64,000 nt of DNA from Ananas comosus (GCF_001540865.1 NC_033645.1:2536773-2600772), one strand, 5' to 3'. Counted from the stretch's first letter, positions 50,660-62,350 are shown. Numbers and translations: made by a program. The notes: a model not told the origin generated them from the letters alone.

Positions 50660-51316
50660 TAACTAGTATATATATAATATATATTATATATATATATAGT
50701 ATATATATATATATATATATATATAATTGAACTGGGTTACTATCGGTATAAACTCGCTCAGTTTACTACGATTGTCTTTTAGATAGAGCTCCAAATCGAC
50801 GATGCGGCACGTTGAACATGATCTAAACCATTTAAATATTAGAAAATAATTCTCAGATTTTTGGTATCACTAACTGAACGATCAAAGGATCACAAAAATA
50901 CTATAATTTTAATGGCCGATACTGGTGCGTTGCATCGTTTACAACATATAGAAGGTTTAAATCACTAATTTTTTAGAAGAATTCTTTAAACTATTTAAAT
51001 AAGATCTTAGACTCTAGATCTCAATATAAAAATTAAATATCAATCATTTTTGAAGGAATCAATTCAAGCGCATTCATTTTGTTAACTTGATGACAAGAGA
51101 ACAATATCGAAAAATGTGTGAAATTTGATTTCCAATAGTTTAAATAATTTAGATAATTGTTAACGGTCCCGACATCATTTGATAGCTCTAATCATCGAAA
51201 GCAATCGGTAGTAAAAGAGCCGTTACTAGCCGATAGTATTCTAAAGCAAAACTCTCTCTCTCATCTCCGACGAGACAACATCTCTCTCTCTCTATCTCTC
51301 TCTCTCTCTCTCGTCC

Positions 51317-51349
<33 letters not shown>

Positions 51350-52193
51350 ATGGTCCGTGCTACTATACTATTATGAGTACGATCGCCTCTCTACTCATAA
51401 TTGTTTTCGATGATAGAGCTTTGCGAATACGACGATCCACACCGTTAACGTTATTTTACAGTATTAAAACTTCTAGAATCAAATTTTATAATTTTGCGAA
51501 GCAATCATTTACCTTATGATCAAGAGGTCAACAAATTTGCATTTTTAAAGCGCGGTATGGGATAACTTCTAGTTAACGGTGTAAAAGAATCAAAATTTGT
51601 TGAATTTTTGATAGAAATTCTATTCACTACTAGATAAAGTCAATAACTTCCGATCTTTGAATTGAAGGATCCGAATCATACTTTTTTAGAACGTCGTTCG
51701 ATTTAGACCGTTCATTTTAATAACCCACTTGATGGCTTTATTATGAGTTCGAAATTTACTAAATTATTGTTCTAGAGTTTCAATTACTCTGATCAATATT
51801 TAACAAGAGTGGAATCGTTCAGATGTCGGAAGCTCTAATCATTGAAAACAACTTATGAGTACGAGAGCTCCAATACTCATAATAGTATAATAGCCATGGC
51901 TCTATATATATATATATATATATATATACTATATATAGCGAGAGAAAGAGAGAGAGAAAGAGAGAGAGCAGAGAGAGCTGGGCTATATATGATGCAAAAC
52001 GTCATTTTCTATCAATTTAGATCTTTGGATCAACTCTTTTAATAATTTCTAATCATTTGATAAATACAACTATAAATCAGTGGGGGACGACTCAACCCAA
52101 GGGGACCACTCATCTAATGACTAATGATCATCCACATATCCTACAATTTCTCATTCAAAAGTTAAAAATTTGATAGTAAAGAAGAGTTTTTGC

Positions 52194-52229
<36 letters not shown>

Positions 52230-52800
52230 ATATCATAGAATTTAGGCTACTATACTATTTGTAGTACGGGAACTCCCGTACTATAGTGTTGTTTTCGATC
52301 TTTAGGTGCGTTCAATTAACAGTCCACACGCGTTAAATATGATCTAGGGTATATGAAGTTCTAAGAAAAAAAATTTAGTTTTTTTGATAACTCGTTCTAC
52401 ATTAGTAAATAAATATGTCAAAATAGACGGTGGAATAAATACTCTTTAAAAAATTTGAGCATAGACATTTTTCAAATCAAGATCAAGAATGTTAACTTAA
52501 TCTATATAGTTTAAAAGAATTTTCTATCAAAAAATTGACAAAAATTTAGATTATTCTACACCGTTATCCCAAACCTCGTCATAATAGCCATTGAAAGTTG
52601 ACAAATTTGGAAATGTTTGATCATAAAGTTAAACTATGGCGAAAAAATATAAATTTTATTTCTAGAAAACTTTAAATACCTAGATCAGTTTCACCGGTGT
52701 GATATTGATTTGAATGCCCCAAAGATCGAAAACAAATACTATAAGTACGGGAGCTCCCGACTATAAATAGTATAGAGCCGACTCTATATATATATATATA
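50660..52800. repeat. 2.18-kb block, copy 2
   Basis: Repeats the block at 48480-50650 in the same order, starting with the same (TA)n variant tract and aattgaactgggttactatc at 50725. Within it: family A 50725-51255, family B about 51355-51900, E about 51970-52190, family C about 52240-52790. The two copies differ mostly by single-base indels in both directions. Confidence 0.8.
52200..52233. repeat. (TA)n tract at the edge of MITE family C
   Basis: About 16 TA units. The right side of the same element is again (TA)n at about 52784-52811. Confidence 0.9.
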
Positions 52801-53153
52801 TATATATATAGTTGAAATCGCAATGCACCTCAAATTCATGAATTTGGTAGTGATGATGACTTTCTTGTAAAAGGATATTTTATTAACATGAGCGTCATTT
52901 CAAGAAGTCGGCAATGAGCTCAGGAATATATGTACGACTTTTGATGGAGACCCAAATCTATAACCTGATTGTTACTTAATAGCTCATTGAATCTGAATTT
53001 TATAACCTGAATTTGATAATTTGTGACAAAACAAGTTCAGATTGGTCGTACACTGGCACCCGTAAACAAACACACCTGGAAATATACAGAATCGTGTCAA
53101 TAAAAGAAAAAAAAATCTTACAAAATTGGTGTTTGGATGAGTATTCCCAAAAA

Positions 53154-53304
53154 TCTCATACGCAAATGTTTCGTTTATTTCATTTAAAAATAAACGAAGC
53201 TGGAAATGTGAATCAACTACGATTCAAACTTGGGATTTCGAATACTAACCACCAAATTCTTTGCCACTTGTTCTAAGGACGGTCAGTCTCATACACAAAT
53301 GTTT
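53154..53304 (-). mobile_element. tRNA-derived SINE, minus-strand copy with target duplication
   Basis: Body about 53172-53286. Read on the minus strand it starts gaccgtccttagaacaagtg, then gcaaagaatttggtgg and aagtttgaatcg (decayed B box), ttgattcacatttccagc and aaatgaaataaacga. It is flanked by tctcatacgcaaatgttt (53154-53171) and tctcatacacaaatgttt (53287-53304), an 18-bp duplication with one mismatch. Confidence 0.8.
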
Positions 53305-53572
53305 TAGAAAGGTTATACACACATATACCAAGTCGTGTTATTATATATAATAGTTGGGGCAGTTCTTTATGTATATTCCTCTTGAAGTGCCTATTTTTTA
53401 GATATACTTTTAGAAAGTTTAAGTGATGAGATTTATCCCTCTAAAGTTTCAACTTCTTTCAAATACATTATTGAATTAAATTCGGTTAGTTTAGTGTTAA
53501 AAAGAGCCATTACCTTACTATAAAGCTATATTTGCTCTTTCAAATATGCTTCATAGAAATTAAGTTTTAAGT

Positions 53573-53776
53573 AATAAAATCTATCTTTCGCCGACCGTCC
53601 CTATAGAGCAAGTGGCAAAGGGCTGGGTGGTTGGTACCCGAGATCTAAGTTCGAATCCTAGTTGATTCACATTTCTAGCTAAGTTTATTTCTAAATGAAA
53701 TAAACGAAGCGGGTAGCGTGCTACCTATCTCTCCCAAAAAAAATAAATAAAAAAAATAAAATAAAATCTATCTTTC
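53573..53776 (+). mobile_element. tRNA-derived SINE, best-preserved copy
   Basis: Body 53590-53759: head gaccgtccctatagagcaag, A-box-like tggcaaagggctgggtgg, B box agttcgaatcc, then ttgattcacatttctagc, atgaaataaacgaagcgggt and an A-rich tail. It is flanked by a perfect 17-bp target duplication, aataaaatctatctttc, at 53573-53589 and 53760-53776. Such an insertion is made by LINE-encoded machinery. The intact B box and perfect duplication suggest a fairly recent insertion. Confidence 0.88.
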
Positions 53777-56160
53777 TAGTATTCCAACTTCTTTGTAATG
53801 TACCATTCATTTCACGCGGAGGTTAGACTAAAGATAAAGTTAAATTAGGATACATACAGAATCTGGTAATGTAAGAGTGTATGTATAGAGAGAGAGTTAA
53901 AGAGAGAAGAAGAGAGTTGTGCTAAAATACTATTAATAGTATGATACTGTCTATTTTGTGATCATTGGTTGTTTAAGGTTAAGTGGGTGATTGATATGGT
54001 TGTAATAATCCAAGAGTAAAAAAGTGGATAGGGCGCATAGGTAGTTATTCCTCAATAGTTTGTGCACCAAAAAAAAAAAAAAAAAAAAAATAAAAAAAAT
54101 AATCAAAGAGAGGGGGAGCTATAGGCCTTCTCTCTCTTTACACTAGTTAAAGCCCACTCCCACAAATTGGGCCAAACTGTAGTGGGCCGGACCAATCTAT
54201 ATGTAAGCCTGTGCAATACGGGCCAAATTTGTGTATTAGGCCCACTTATGATCTTTAATGGGTTTATCCGGAGCCTAACCTTCTAATTGATAAGTTTTTT
54301 TTTGTTTTTTTCCCCTCCCCAAAGGTAAAAATATGTAAGCAATTCCTTAAACAACAGAGCTGGATCACAGGCTTATAGAGTTTTGCAAAAAAAAAATAGC
54401 ACAATTAATGCACAGAACTTAGCAAGTATACAATTATCCTCAAAACTAAATGTAACTAAAATATATAGACGGCGGTCTTCAAATCTATAAATTAGAACCA
54501 GCAAAGAGCAGGAGAGGAGACAAATTGGTCTCTCAAACAATCAAGTTCATTATCGATTATCAATGCTCAGAAAAGAAAAAAAAAAAATGAAATCCTCGAA
54601 TCGTGCTTCTGATCAAGGTCCTTATCTTGATCCTCGATCTCAGAGGGAGAAGAAAGAAGGTAAACTTTGAAGCAAAATATCAGATGATTCTTCTTCTTCT
54701 TCTTCTTCTTCTTTTTTCAAAAAGTATTTTTTTCATGTTCTGTGTCACAAGAAATAGGCAGATTTTGTTTGGAACAAAGCTTTTGTAATGCATTCTCATT
54801 AGTTTGTTGGAAAAAAATTACTTGTTTTGGCTCAACCACATCCACCAAATCAGATTAGAAAAGAGAAAAGGGAGAAACAACCAAATATTTTGTTAGGTGA
54901 GAGCTTACATCTTAGCCAGATGCTACATATGACTTTTGAGCAAGGAAAAAGCTTAACGAGAATATTATAATCACTAATTAATAATGGTCAATGCCGATGA
55001 AAAAGTAGATAAATATTGTTGCATATCATGCAAGTAAATTCTTGGACTTACCTTTTCCCTTTATTTAGCAATTAACTAGCACATTTGAGATTGTGATTGT
55101 ATCGTGCTACACATTCAATAATAATCTGTTATTCATCTCATCTTACTCTTCAATTAAAAAATAATTTATAAAATATGAAAAAAAACTGTTATATTCTGTG
55201 TGGTGGTTCATGGATGATGTGGTGGATTAGGTCCAGCGAAACCTCCTCCAGGTAAATTTTTAAATGGTAACGGATAAAACGGTTAACGACCCTTAGGCAT
55301 TTAATATACCCCAGTGGCATCCTATGCCCGTTGATTTATTGCTTGGGCCCACCACGATCAGATCGGACGGGTGTTCGTCTCCGGAGCCATCCCACATTCC
55401 CACTCTATCAAAGATGCCGAATATTTTTGATACCCTGGAGAAAGGGTATCCTATGTACCCTGTCGGAAAGAGTAAGTAATAACGGATACATTGAATCTAG
55501 TTAAATTTTCTGAAACTAGAGTTTTTGCAAAATTGTAATAAATGTTTAATATATTTATTCTATCAATAATAATAATAGTATTATAGCAATAATATTATTG
55601 TTTGAAATAAAAGAGTTTGAACTTTTTGATCAGTTCTACATAAGGCCAAAATGAACTTATGATTATAACTTAGAAGCTCAAATTTAAAGTTTGCAAATTG
55701 TAACCTTTTCATTGCTTTTAAGTGTTATGAATGCTTAATATTCCATCTTGACGAGCAAGATTGGTTTATAAAATGATCCGATCACCACGGCACGTAATAT
55801 GATCGATCATCCTGTAAAACTTTACCATTTTGGAGTGTTAAATAGAAAACTTAAAAAACATATTTCATGTTGGCTTAGGAAAGACCAGCAAAATCTTGTT
55901 TCGTGGCAGAGAGCGGATTGCACCGAATCACAAGCGAAACCTGCGGACGTTGTTTGCTTATTTACTTTAAGTGATAACTAATTGTCCCCTCTTTCAATAG
56001 GTTGAGTTTTGAAATTGTGGTGACAGAAGAATTAATTTTTTAATTTTAAACAGAAAATACTTCAGCTATCCTAATAGAATATTATCTTTATAGAATATTA
56101 GTGTATTAATTAATATATTAGCTCAAAATGTTGGGGCAATGGCTTTGCATGTACCAGCTA
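53777..56160. other. Intergenic; one possible short exon
   Basis: Around 54484 a ctataaat TATA-like element precedes an AG-rich leader and an ATG at 54587. The frame runs 27 codons (MKSSNRASDQGPYLDPRSQ...) to 54670, and a splice donor (gaag|gtaaac) lies inside it. It could be a first exon, but I recognise neither the peptide nor a second exon. A (TTC)n tract at 54687-54712 and poly-A at 54068-54090 follow the same pattern of simple repeats. A 60-codon frame at 55799 has no family resemblance. Confidence 0.25.
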
Positions 56161-56168
56161 GATGGGCC

Positions 56169-56377
56169 CAAATTAATGAGAAGTTCTACACTATCACGCT
56201 TGCACCTCGTCATCCGTAACAAGCCAATCACATTTCTTCTTTTCAAATAAACGTACAATAAAAATATTCTTTTACAATCATAATAGGACATATATCTTTA
56301 AAAGGATTTATTTGATTGGTTTGTGATGCCATGTCACTAATACACCCGGTGTATTCTAGAATTTTTCCAAATTAATG
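56169..56377. mobile_element. Mutator-type MITE, copy 3, with 10-bp target duplication
   Basis: Body 56179-56367 (189 bp): left agaagttctacac, right ttctagaatttttc. It is flanked by caaattaatg at 56169-56178 and 56368-56377, identical. A 9-10 bp duplication is typical of Mutator-like elements. Inner arms taacaagccaatcac and tttgattggtttgt are complementary. Confidence 0.85.
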
Positions 56378-56413
56378 GAGGTACAACCAACTAGTTAAAC
56401 GTCAATCTATTAT

Positions 56414-56424
56414 GTCGCAAAAAT

Positions 56425-56466
<42 letters not shown>

Positions 56467-56531
56467 ACAGAAAACTCACATGACCCTTGCATTAAAANGT
56501 CGCAAAAATAAGTAAAAAAAAAAAAAAAAAA
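56414..56531. other. N at 56498 flanked by a repeated word and A runs
   Basis: gtcgcaaaaataagt followed by 36 A (56414-56464) recurs directly after the N as the same 15 bases followed by 18 A (56499-56531). This is probably a contig join across a homopolymer. Confidence 0.7.
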
Positions 56532-56908
56532 GGAAAAAAGAAAGGAAATTAAAAAAGAAAAGGAGAAAGAGACACAGGAGATAAGGGTCATAAGGTAGCT
56601 TCTAAAGGGTCCCATTCCAGGAAAAGTAAAAAGGTTAAGAAAATCATCCTGGAATTTAACAAAGCAAACAGTAGAGAGAGACAGAGATAGGACCCAATAG
56701 TAGATAAGAAGATTAAAAGAGTAAACAAATAAAAAAAAAGGAAAAAGAAAAAGAATTAAAAGAATACAAATATAAGAAGAGCAAGAGACCAACCTAAACA
56801 ACCCTTCTCTAACCCCTCTCTACCTTCTCTACTAAGCCTCTCCATCTCTCTCACCTCTTCATAAACACAAACAAAACACATACCATCCCCATTACACTCC
56901 CACAAACC

Positions 56909-57262
56909 ATGTCGGCCTCTCCTGAGCTCGCTCTCCCGCCTATCGCGACCGCCCGATCGCATCCGGTTCAAGACCAGGGAAGGAACGACGCTTCACCGCC
57001 GACGGTCGACGGCGACGACAGCGGGGAGTGCCGCACGCCGACTGCAGAAGCGAGTAAGCTCCCCGTGGCCGCGCGAATTTGCCCGCCGGCCCCGCGGAAG
57101 CCCCGGAGGGTGGTGCTGTGCAAGAGAAGGCTTTCGGTGGATTTTGAGCTCATCAGTGTTGAAATGGAGGAGTTGGAGAATTTGTTTCGGGTAAACTTCG
57201 CTGGGAATTCGATTAACGAAAGAGATGTGAAGCGGAGGAAGATATGCATGTCATCCACTTGA
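56909..57262 (+). CDS. SMR: SIAMESE-related cyclin-dependent kinase inhibitor (SMR)
   Basis: Intronless, 117 aa, as usual for this family. Diagnostic motifs in order: GECRTPTAE (39-47), CPPAPRKPR (58-66), and FELISVEMEELENLF (79-93), with a basic KRRK stretch near the end (108-111) that could act as a nuclear signal. SMR proteins bind CDKA/CDKB-cyclin complexes and push cells from mitosis into endoreduplication, often in response to stress or differentiation. The N-terminal 38 residues are low-complexity. Start codon context cc-ATG-tc. The N and homopolymer at 56498 lie 400 bp upstream in its promoter, so that promoter may be misassembled. Which SMR paralogue it is cannot be told. Confidence 0.9.
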   Translation: MSASPELALPPIATARSHPVQDQGRNDASPPTVDGDDSGECRTPTAEASKLPVAARICPPAPRKPRRVVLCKRRLSVDFELISVEMEELENLFRVNFAGNSINERDVKRRKICMSST

Positions 57263-60200
57263 AGATTAAAAAAGGTCAAACTTTTATTATGGTGATTTAT
57301 AAGATATGATAGGTTCACGAACGTGTGTAAGATAGGGGTTTTTTTCTTTCTTTCTTTTTTTTTTTTTTGGTATTTTTGTTCTCATGTGGTATAGATATTT
57401 GTAACATTTAATTACTGAAGCAGTTGATAATGGAAGTTGCATGTTAATTAACTTAGTGCGTGGGATTTAGCAATGGAGAGGTGAGGATATATATATGATT
57501 GTGTTTAATTTGTTTTCTCCTTTGTGATGTGTGTTATAGCATGATCATCACACATGTTTTTTGTGTGGCCATCATGAAGCTGCTATAAACCCCTATATAA
57601 CTATGTATTGTGGTGCTTAAAATGCAAGCTCACCGCGCTTCCAAAAATTATGCTCGAAATTTTTAAAACATTTTCAGAAAAATGTGCTAATTAAATTGCT
57701 TGCGTGAATTATTGCCCTTCCACTTGCTTGTTGCACTTTAAACCTGTTAATTAATTTGGTCTTGTTATAAGGTATATTGTTGTTTCATAATTAAGCTAAT
57801 ATATATTCAAGTAAGAGAACCACTCTTTTAACAGCATATATTCTCATTCCATTCGCATCTTGTCCAAGCAAAATCAAAAGTTTCAAGTTGGAGCTTTTGT
57901 TTCTAAGGGGCCAGCTTAATTAGAATTATAATTCTCTTTTCTTGTCACAGTATTAAGCTTAGAACTGTATATTTATTGAATACTCTATAAAATTTGTTAT
58001 TGCTAATTAAGAACAAAAGAAAAAGCAGTATAAGAGAGAAGAGAGAGATGTAGAGAGAGGATGATGCATGGTAGGTGATGGGGAGGTGGGTGGGTTTTGG
58101 CGTTATGCGGATGGTCTCATATTGGGTGGATCGAGTACGTTTCGATCGCATTGAACGAACGAATGGAGAGGAGTAACGTGCACGACTCTCTTCTATCTTA
58201 ATTTAACTTTCAATAATTAGAAACATTACGCACGTCCGATCTTTGACGAAGCTTTTATCAACTTTTACATGTTACTTTGTCCCCATCCATGCATTACTTA
58301 CTCCATTAACACTCTATTTATATGTCTCCTCTCGTATTAATATTCAATATATCATCTTGGACGGCGCCTAGCTATAAACATATATTATTTTGTGCATTAA
58401 ATAACGTCCTTTTAATTATTTGGTACGTGATTCATTTAATATAATACTAAAGAAGGTTTTACTTTTGTTGTTTTTTACCGCAGCGTGAACGTAGATGAGG
58501 TGGGGACTAAACTTAGTTGATGCTATATGTACAAACTGTTATACATACATTAATTTTATGTGACTTTTTTATCAAAATTTTCCAATATTAATATTTTGTG
58601 TAGTATATTTTTTTCATATAATAACAGCTATAATAATAAAAGATTAATACGTATTTAATAACTTTCATTAAATATATTGCATGGTCATACTTATATGGGT
58701 CTTGATATAAGCGAGTCCAGAACTCTCTTGTGCGGTTGAAACTTTGGCTTGAAAAATAGGAAATAGTTTTTTTACAGTCGCAACGAAAACACAACAGCAT
58801 GAATGTAGATCAAATCTTTCTTTTGTTGAAGAGTATTCGTAATCCTCAAGCCCTTTGTTATATTAATAATTTTTTTTATCATGATGAGTGACTAAATCTA
58901 TCTAAGTGCTCAAATAAAATTATAAAACTTTACGATCGTCCCCGGCTAATGTAAGTTGTTAATTAAAGAATACGATGATTAATATATGATGTGATTATGA
59001 GCATAGCGAAATTTTTCTTTACGCATCTATGATCTAATTTTTAATTTATTTAATTAGAGATGCGGTAAAATTAGTACACGATATTGCCATCGTAACAGTA
59101 TATAATGTTCTGAGTTCAAAATTAATTTGTTTGATATTTTTCACTATTTTTTTTTTTAAAAAAATAATGAAGCAAGATACCATGCTCTTTTTCTCACAAA
59201 AAAATAACAGTAGGAAACTTCAATAAAACCCCAAAAAAGGAATTTATCAAATTTTTTTAAAAAAATAAATACGAAAATACATTTTTACATAAAAAAAACC
59301 GGGCAAATGCAGTTCCCTAGGGAGAATGGAACACAGTAACGGCCGTACGATGCGAGACCTCGTCGGACACGTGGACGTCGATCATGAGATAACCCGAGGG
59401 GATCGTGACATGGTGTGGGGCCCACGCTTGTGCTGCGTATTCGCGCGTTTGTAAACGGGAAGCGACAGCGACACGTGTGCCGAGTCCACATTCCCCAAGA
59501 GCGCATGGCCCACCATACGTGCCAGAGGAATCCGAGGAGCGAAACGAATCGCGCGGTGATTTAAATAATTACCCAAAAAAAAATAAAAAAAAAATAATAA
59601 TTATTGTAGGCTTATATATAAATTATAATCCATGTAGACACTTCTTCTTTTTTCTTTTTTTTTCCGACGCAAAATTCAAACCCAGTTTTTATAACAATAG
59701 ATTTGAGACGATCTTTTCATGACGTTTTATTTTTTAAAATTAACTAACAATCACTTTTGACGGTCTCTAAAACAAGTGGAAAAATATCTATGATTTCAAA
59801 TTTGAAATCAAATTACTTTATATTTTTAGTTAAATTTATTTGTTTAAAAAATAATAATTGAGACTGCATTAATTTTTCACTTGTCAAATTACGCTCGCAT
59901 TTCAAAAATATATATAAGCTAAATAAATGAAGTTTTTTTGTTTTTTTTTTTTTTCTTTTACTTTTATCATAATTAACGGAAATTGAGATGAACTTTTCTA
60001 CGTGACCACATGATTAAAGCCACCTTAAATAGCCAGAACAAGACCACAAGCATCTTAGACCAGAACTTAGCTGTAGTAAATGAGGTGGGGAAGGAATAAA
60101 GCTATATATCCAGGTGAACTTTGAACCCAATTCTCTGAGGAGAGGAATATAAACCCATTTATAAAGAGTGAACACAATAAGGACTTAATAAAGTGGTCTT

Positions 60201-60390
60201 GGGTGTAAATAGGAAAACGTTGCAAGGGCTCAGTTGCAATATGTATGGCTTTTTCCTTATAGAAGCCAAAGTGGAGGCTCTCGAGTCTCGACCTGTCAAG
60301 GATATATCCCATACATGGACACTGCAAAAGAGGAAAAGGGAATAGGATAGAAGGTTGAAAAGTAGTGCTATCTATTTGCAGTACTAGAGA
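57263..60390. other. Intergenic; G-box island; SINE relic
   Basis: No gene is recognised. A GC-rich island at 59315-59560 contains two CACGTG G-boxes (cggacacgtggac near 59368, cgacacgtgtgc near 59470) and a gacgtc palindrome, resembling an ABA- or light-responsive promoter, but no gene follows within 3 kb. A SINE relic lies at about 59040-59205. Confidence 0.4.
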
Positions 60391-61171
60391 GAGATGGGTA
60401 GGGGTGTAATGTGGGCCGGATCGTGCCGGCACGGCTCACATTTTTCGTGCTGATCCCGGCTAGGGGCCGGCCAGGCTCTGCCCGATTTCAAATTCGGGCC
60501 AGCCGTGCCGGGCTGGAGCTACCAACTCTCTGGCCCAGCACGGCCCTTCGGCCCGGAAGGCCCGGGCCGTGCCGGTCCGGGCTGTGCTCCGGGCCGGCCA
60601 CTAAAGGATTTTATCCTTTATTATTTTTTTTAAAATATATAAAATTAAAAAATAAACAAATAATTTTTTCTATTTAAAAATTTAAAATTTATATAATAAT
60701 TATAATATAACAAATATTTAAATTTTTAAAAATATATATAATTTTTTATATTTTTTTGAAAAAAAAAATTGGAGAGTGTATTTGGTCCAATGGACCAAAA
60801 TTATTTGGTCCATTGGACCAAAAACCTCCTTCTAGCATACCTTGGGAGGAGATCTCCTCGGATGAAGGGCCAAGGCCCTTCTCCTCAGGAGATCCAACCG
60901 CAAGGCTAGCCTTGGGCCTTTGGGTTCAGGCCGTGCTGGCTCAACTGGCATAGCCCACTTGGGCCGTGCCGTGCCGAGCCACGGGTCTCCCTTCGTTCCG
61001 GCACTGCTCAGAACCGTATCGGGCTGTGGCAGGACGAACCGTCGGGCCCAAGAAGATTGGTTCAGCATGGCCCATATAGCTGGACCGGCCTGGCCCGGCA
61101 CGATGCTACTATAGCTGTGCCAGGCCATGGCCCGACCGGCAGTCGTGCCATTTTACACCCGTAGAGATGGA
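60391..61171. mobile_element. Non-autonomous hAT element (765 bp) with 8-bp target duplication
   Basis: Body 60399-61163. It starts taggggtgtaatgtgggc and ends ttttacacccgta, the TIR of plant hAT elements. Flanking octamers gagatggg (60391-60398) and gagatgga (61164-61171) match at 7 of 8 positions, and hAT elements duplicate 8 bp. Both ends are very GC-rich with many copies of gggccg, cggccc and gtgccgg words in both directions (subterminal transposase-binding repeats), while the centre (60605-60770) is extremely AT-rich. It contains the small palindrome ttggtccattggaccaa. No transposase is encoded. Confidence 0.88.
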
Positions 61172-62350
61172 TCACGTAAAAATAAGAGAAATACTTAGTC
61201 TATAATAAAAAAAGATTATAATCTCTACAACCCCTCATTCAAAAGTTGTTGATTTTACTAACCCTTTTTAAATTTTTACCAAAACTTAAAAATAAAAAAA
61301 AAAGTGATAAGAGAAGTAGAGAGAAAGTGGCTTTAGGACCAGAAGAGTCGTACCAGAGGAGTCGTATGATTATAATTCACAGTGAATTCTGGACCTTGCA
61401 CTCATTTAGAAATAACAGTTTGATAAATGGAGCGAGGACTTGAACATAACGTGGAGGGTGTTTTTATCGAATAGTTTTTGAGTTGGTTTGAGCCCTTTAG
61501 CATAGGTATTAGAGCCTAAAAACTTAGTGTGTTTTGGGCCAAGGCCCATATAAATTACTCATAGGGTGGATTTGGGCTCATGTTTCATCGGCCCAGCAAA
61601 CCTAATGGGCCTAGCCCAGTAGCTTTGTATTCCTTGCCCAAATCCTCTGTGTTCGAGTGATCCAGTTGTTGCTTGTTTGTGCGCTTGATTTGTTTTTTGT
61701 TTTTTTGTTTTTTTTCCTTTCCTTTTTCTCTGTTTACATACTAGTCTTACTTTAGTTTTGAGATAAACTAGCTGGTACAAAAATATTACCACCCAATAAA
61801 GCTGAGTTGAGTTAGTGTGCTCGATCGTACGTATTTAGCATTTAGAACTTTACTACTACTTGTGTTACATTATGATTAGCTTTAAATTTATTGTATTATA
61901 TTGGTTATAATTTCACCGCCATGGTTGCTAGTAATTAAGAGCTAAGAGTTCCAGAAAAAAAACTGTTCAAACTGGACCAACTTATCCGGTAAAATGGAAA
62001 AAGAGAATGAAGAAGCTACTTTGTTGTGTTAGTCATGATATATGTAACACCCCCATCAGGATTCAGGAACACGCACAGCGTGAATACATGCATGACGTAC
62101 ACGAAACAATTTGTCTTGGTTCTAAACTTAACTTGAGAGATCAAACTGCTGTTACGATACAACCATTGATATCGATCAGTGCTGCAGGTAATTCAAAAGA
62201 ACTCGTAAGAGTAGATGCTTACCAATTTTAAGAGTGTTTCCCAGCAACTCCAGTAAAATATATAGTTCTACCCCCTTTACTCAATTAAACAAGGGAGATT
62301 ATTTCCAGTTAGGTATCTCAAGAGTTTTGATTACCAATATTTATTGTGTC
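61172..62350. other. Intergenic, no gene recognised
   Basis: A 74-codon frame at 62007-62231 resembles no family I know, but lies just before the retroelement relic below and could belong to it. A stretch at 61525-61620 is rich in GGCCCA/TGGGCC words. Confidence 0.3.

Noticed and set aside
60411..61128. Open frames rich in Gly, Pro, Ala and Arg
   Set aside because: They fall in the GC-rich subterminal arrays of the hAT element and are composition artefacts.
62007..62231. 74-codon frame before the retroelement relic
   Set aside because: No recognisable protease, gag or RT motif. Not reported as a gene.
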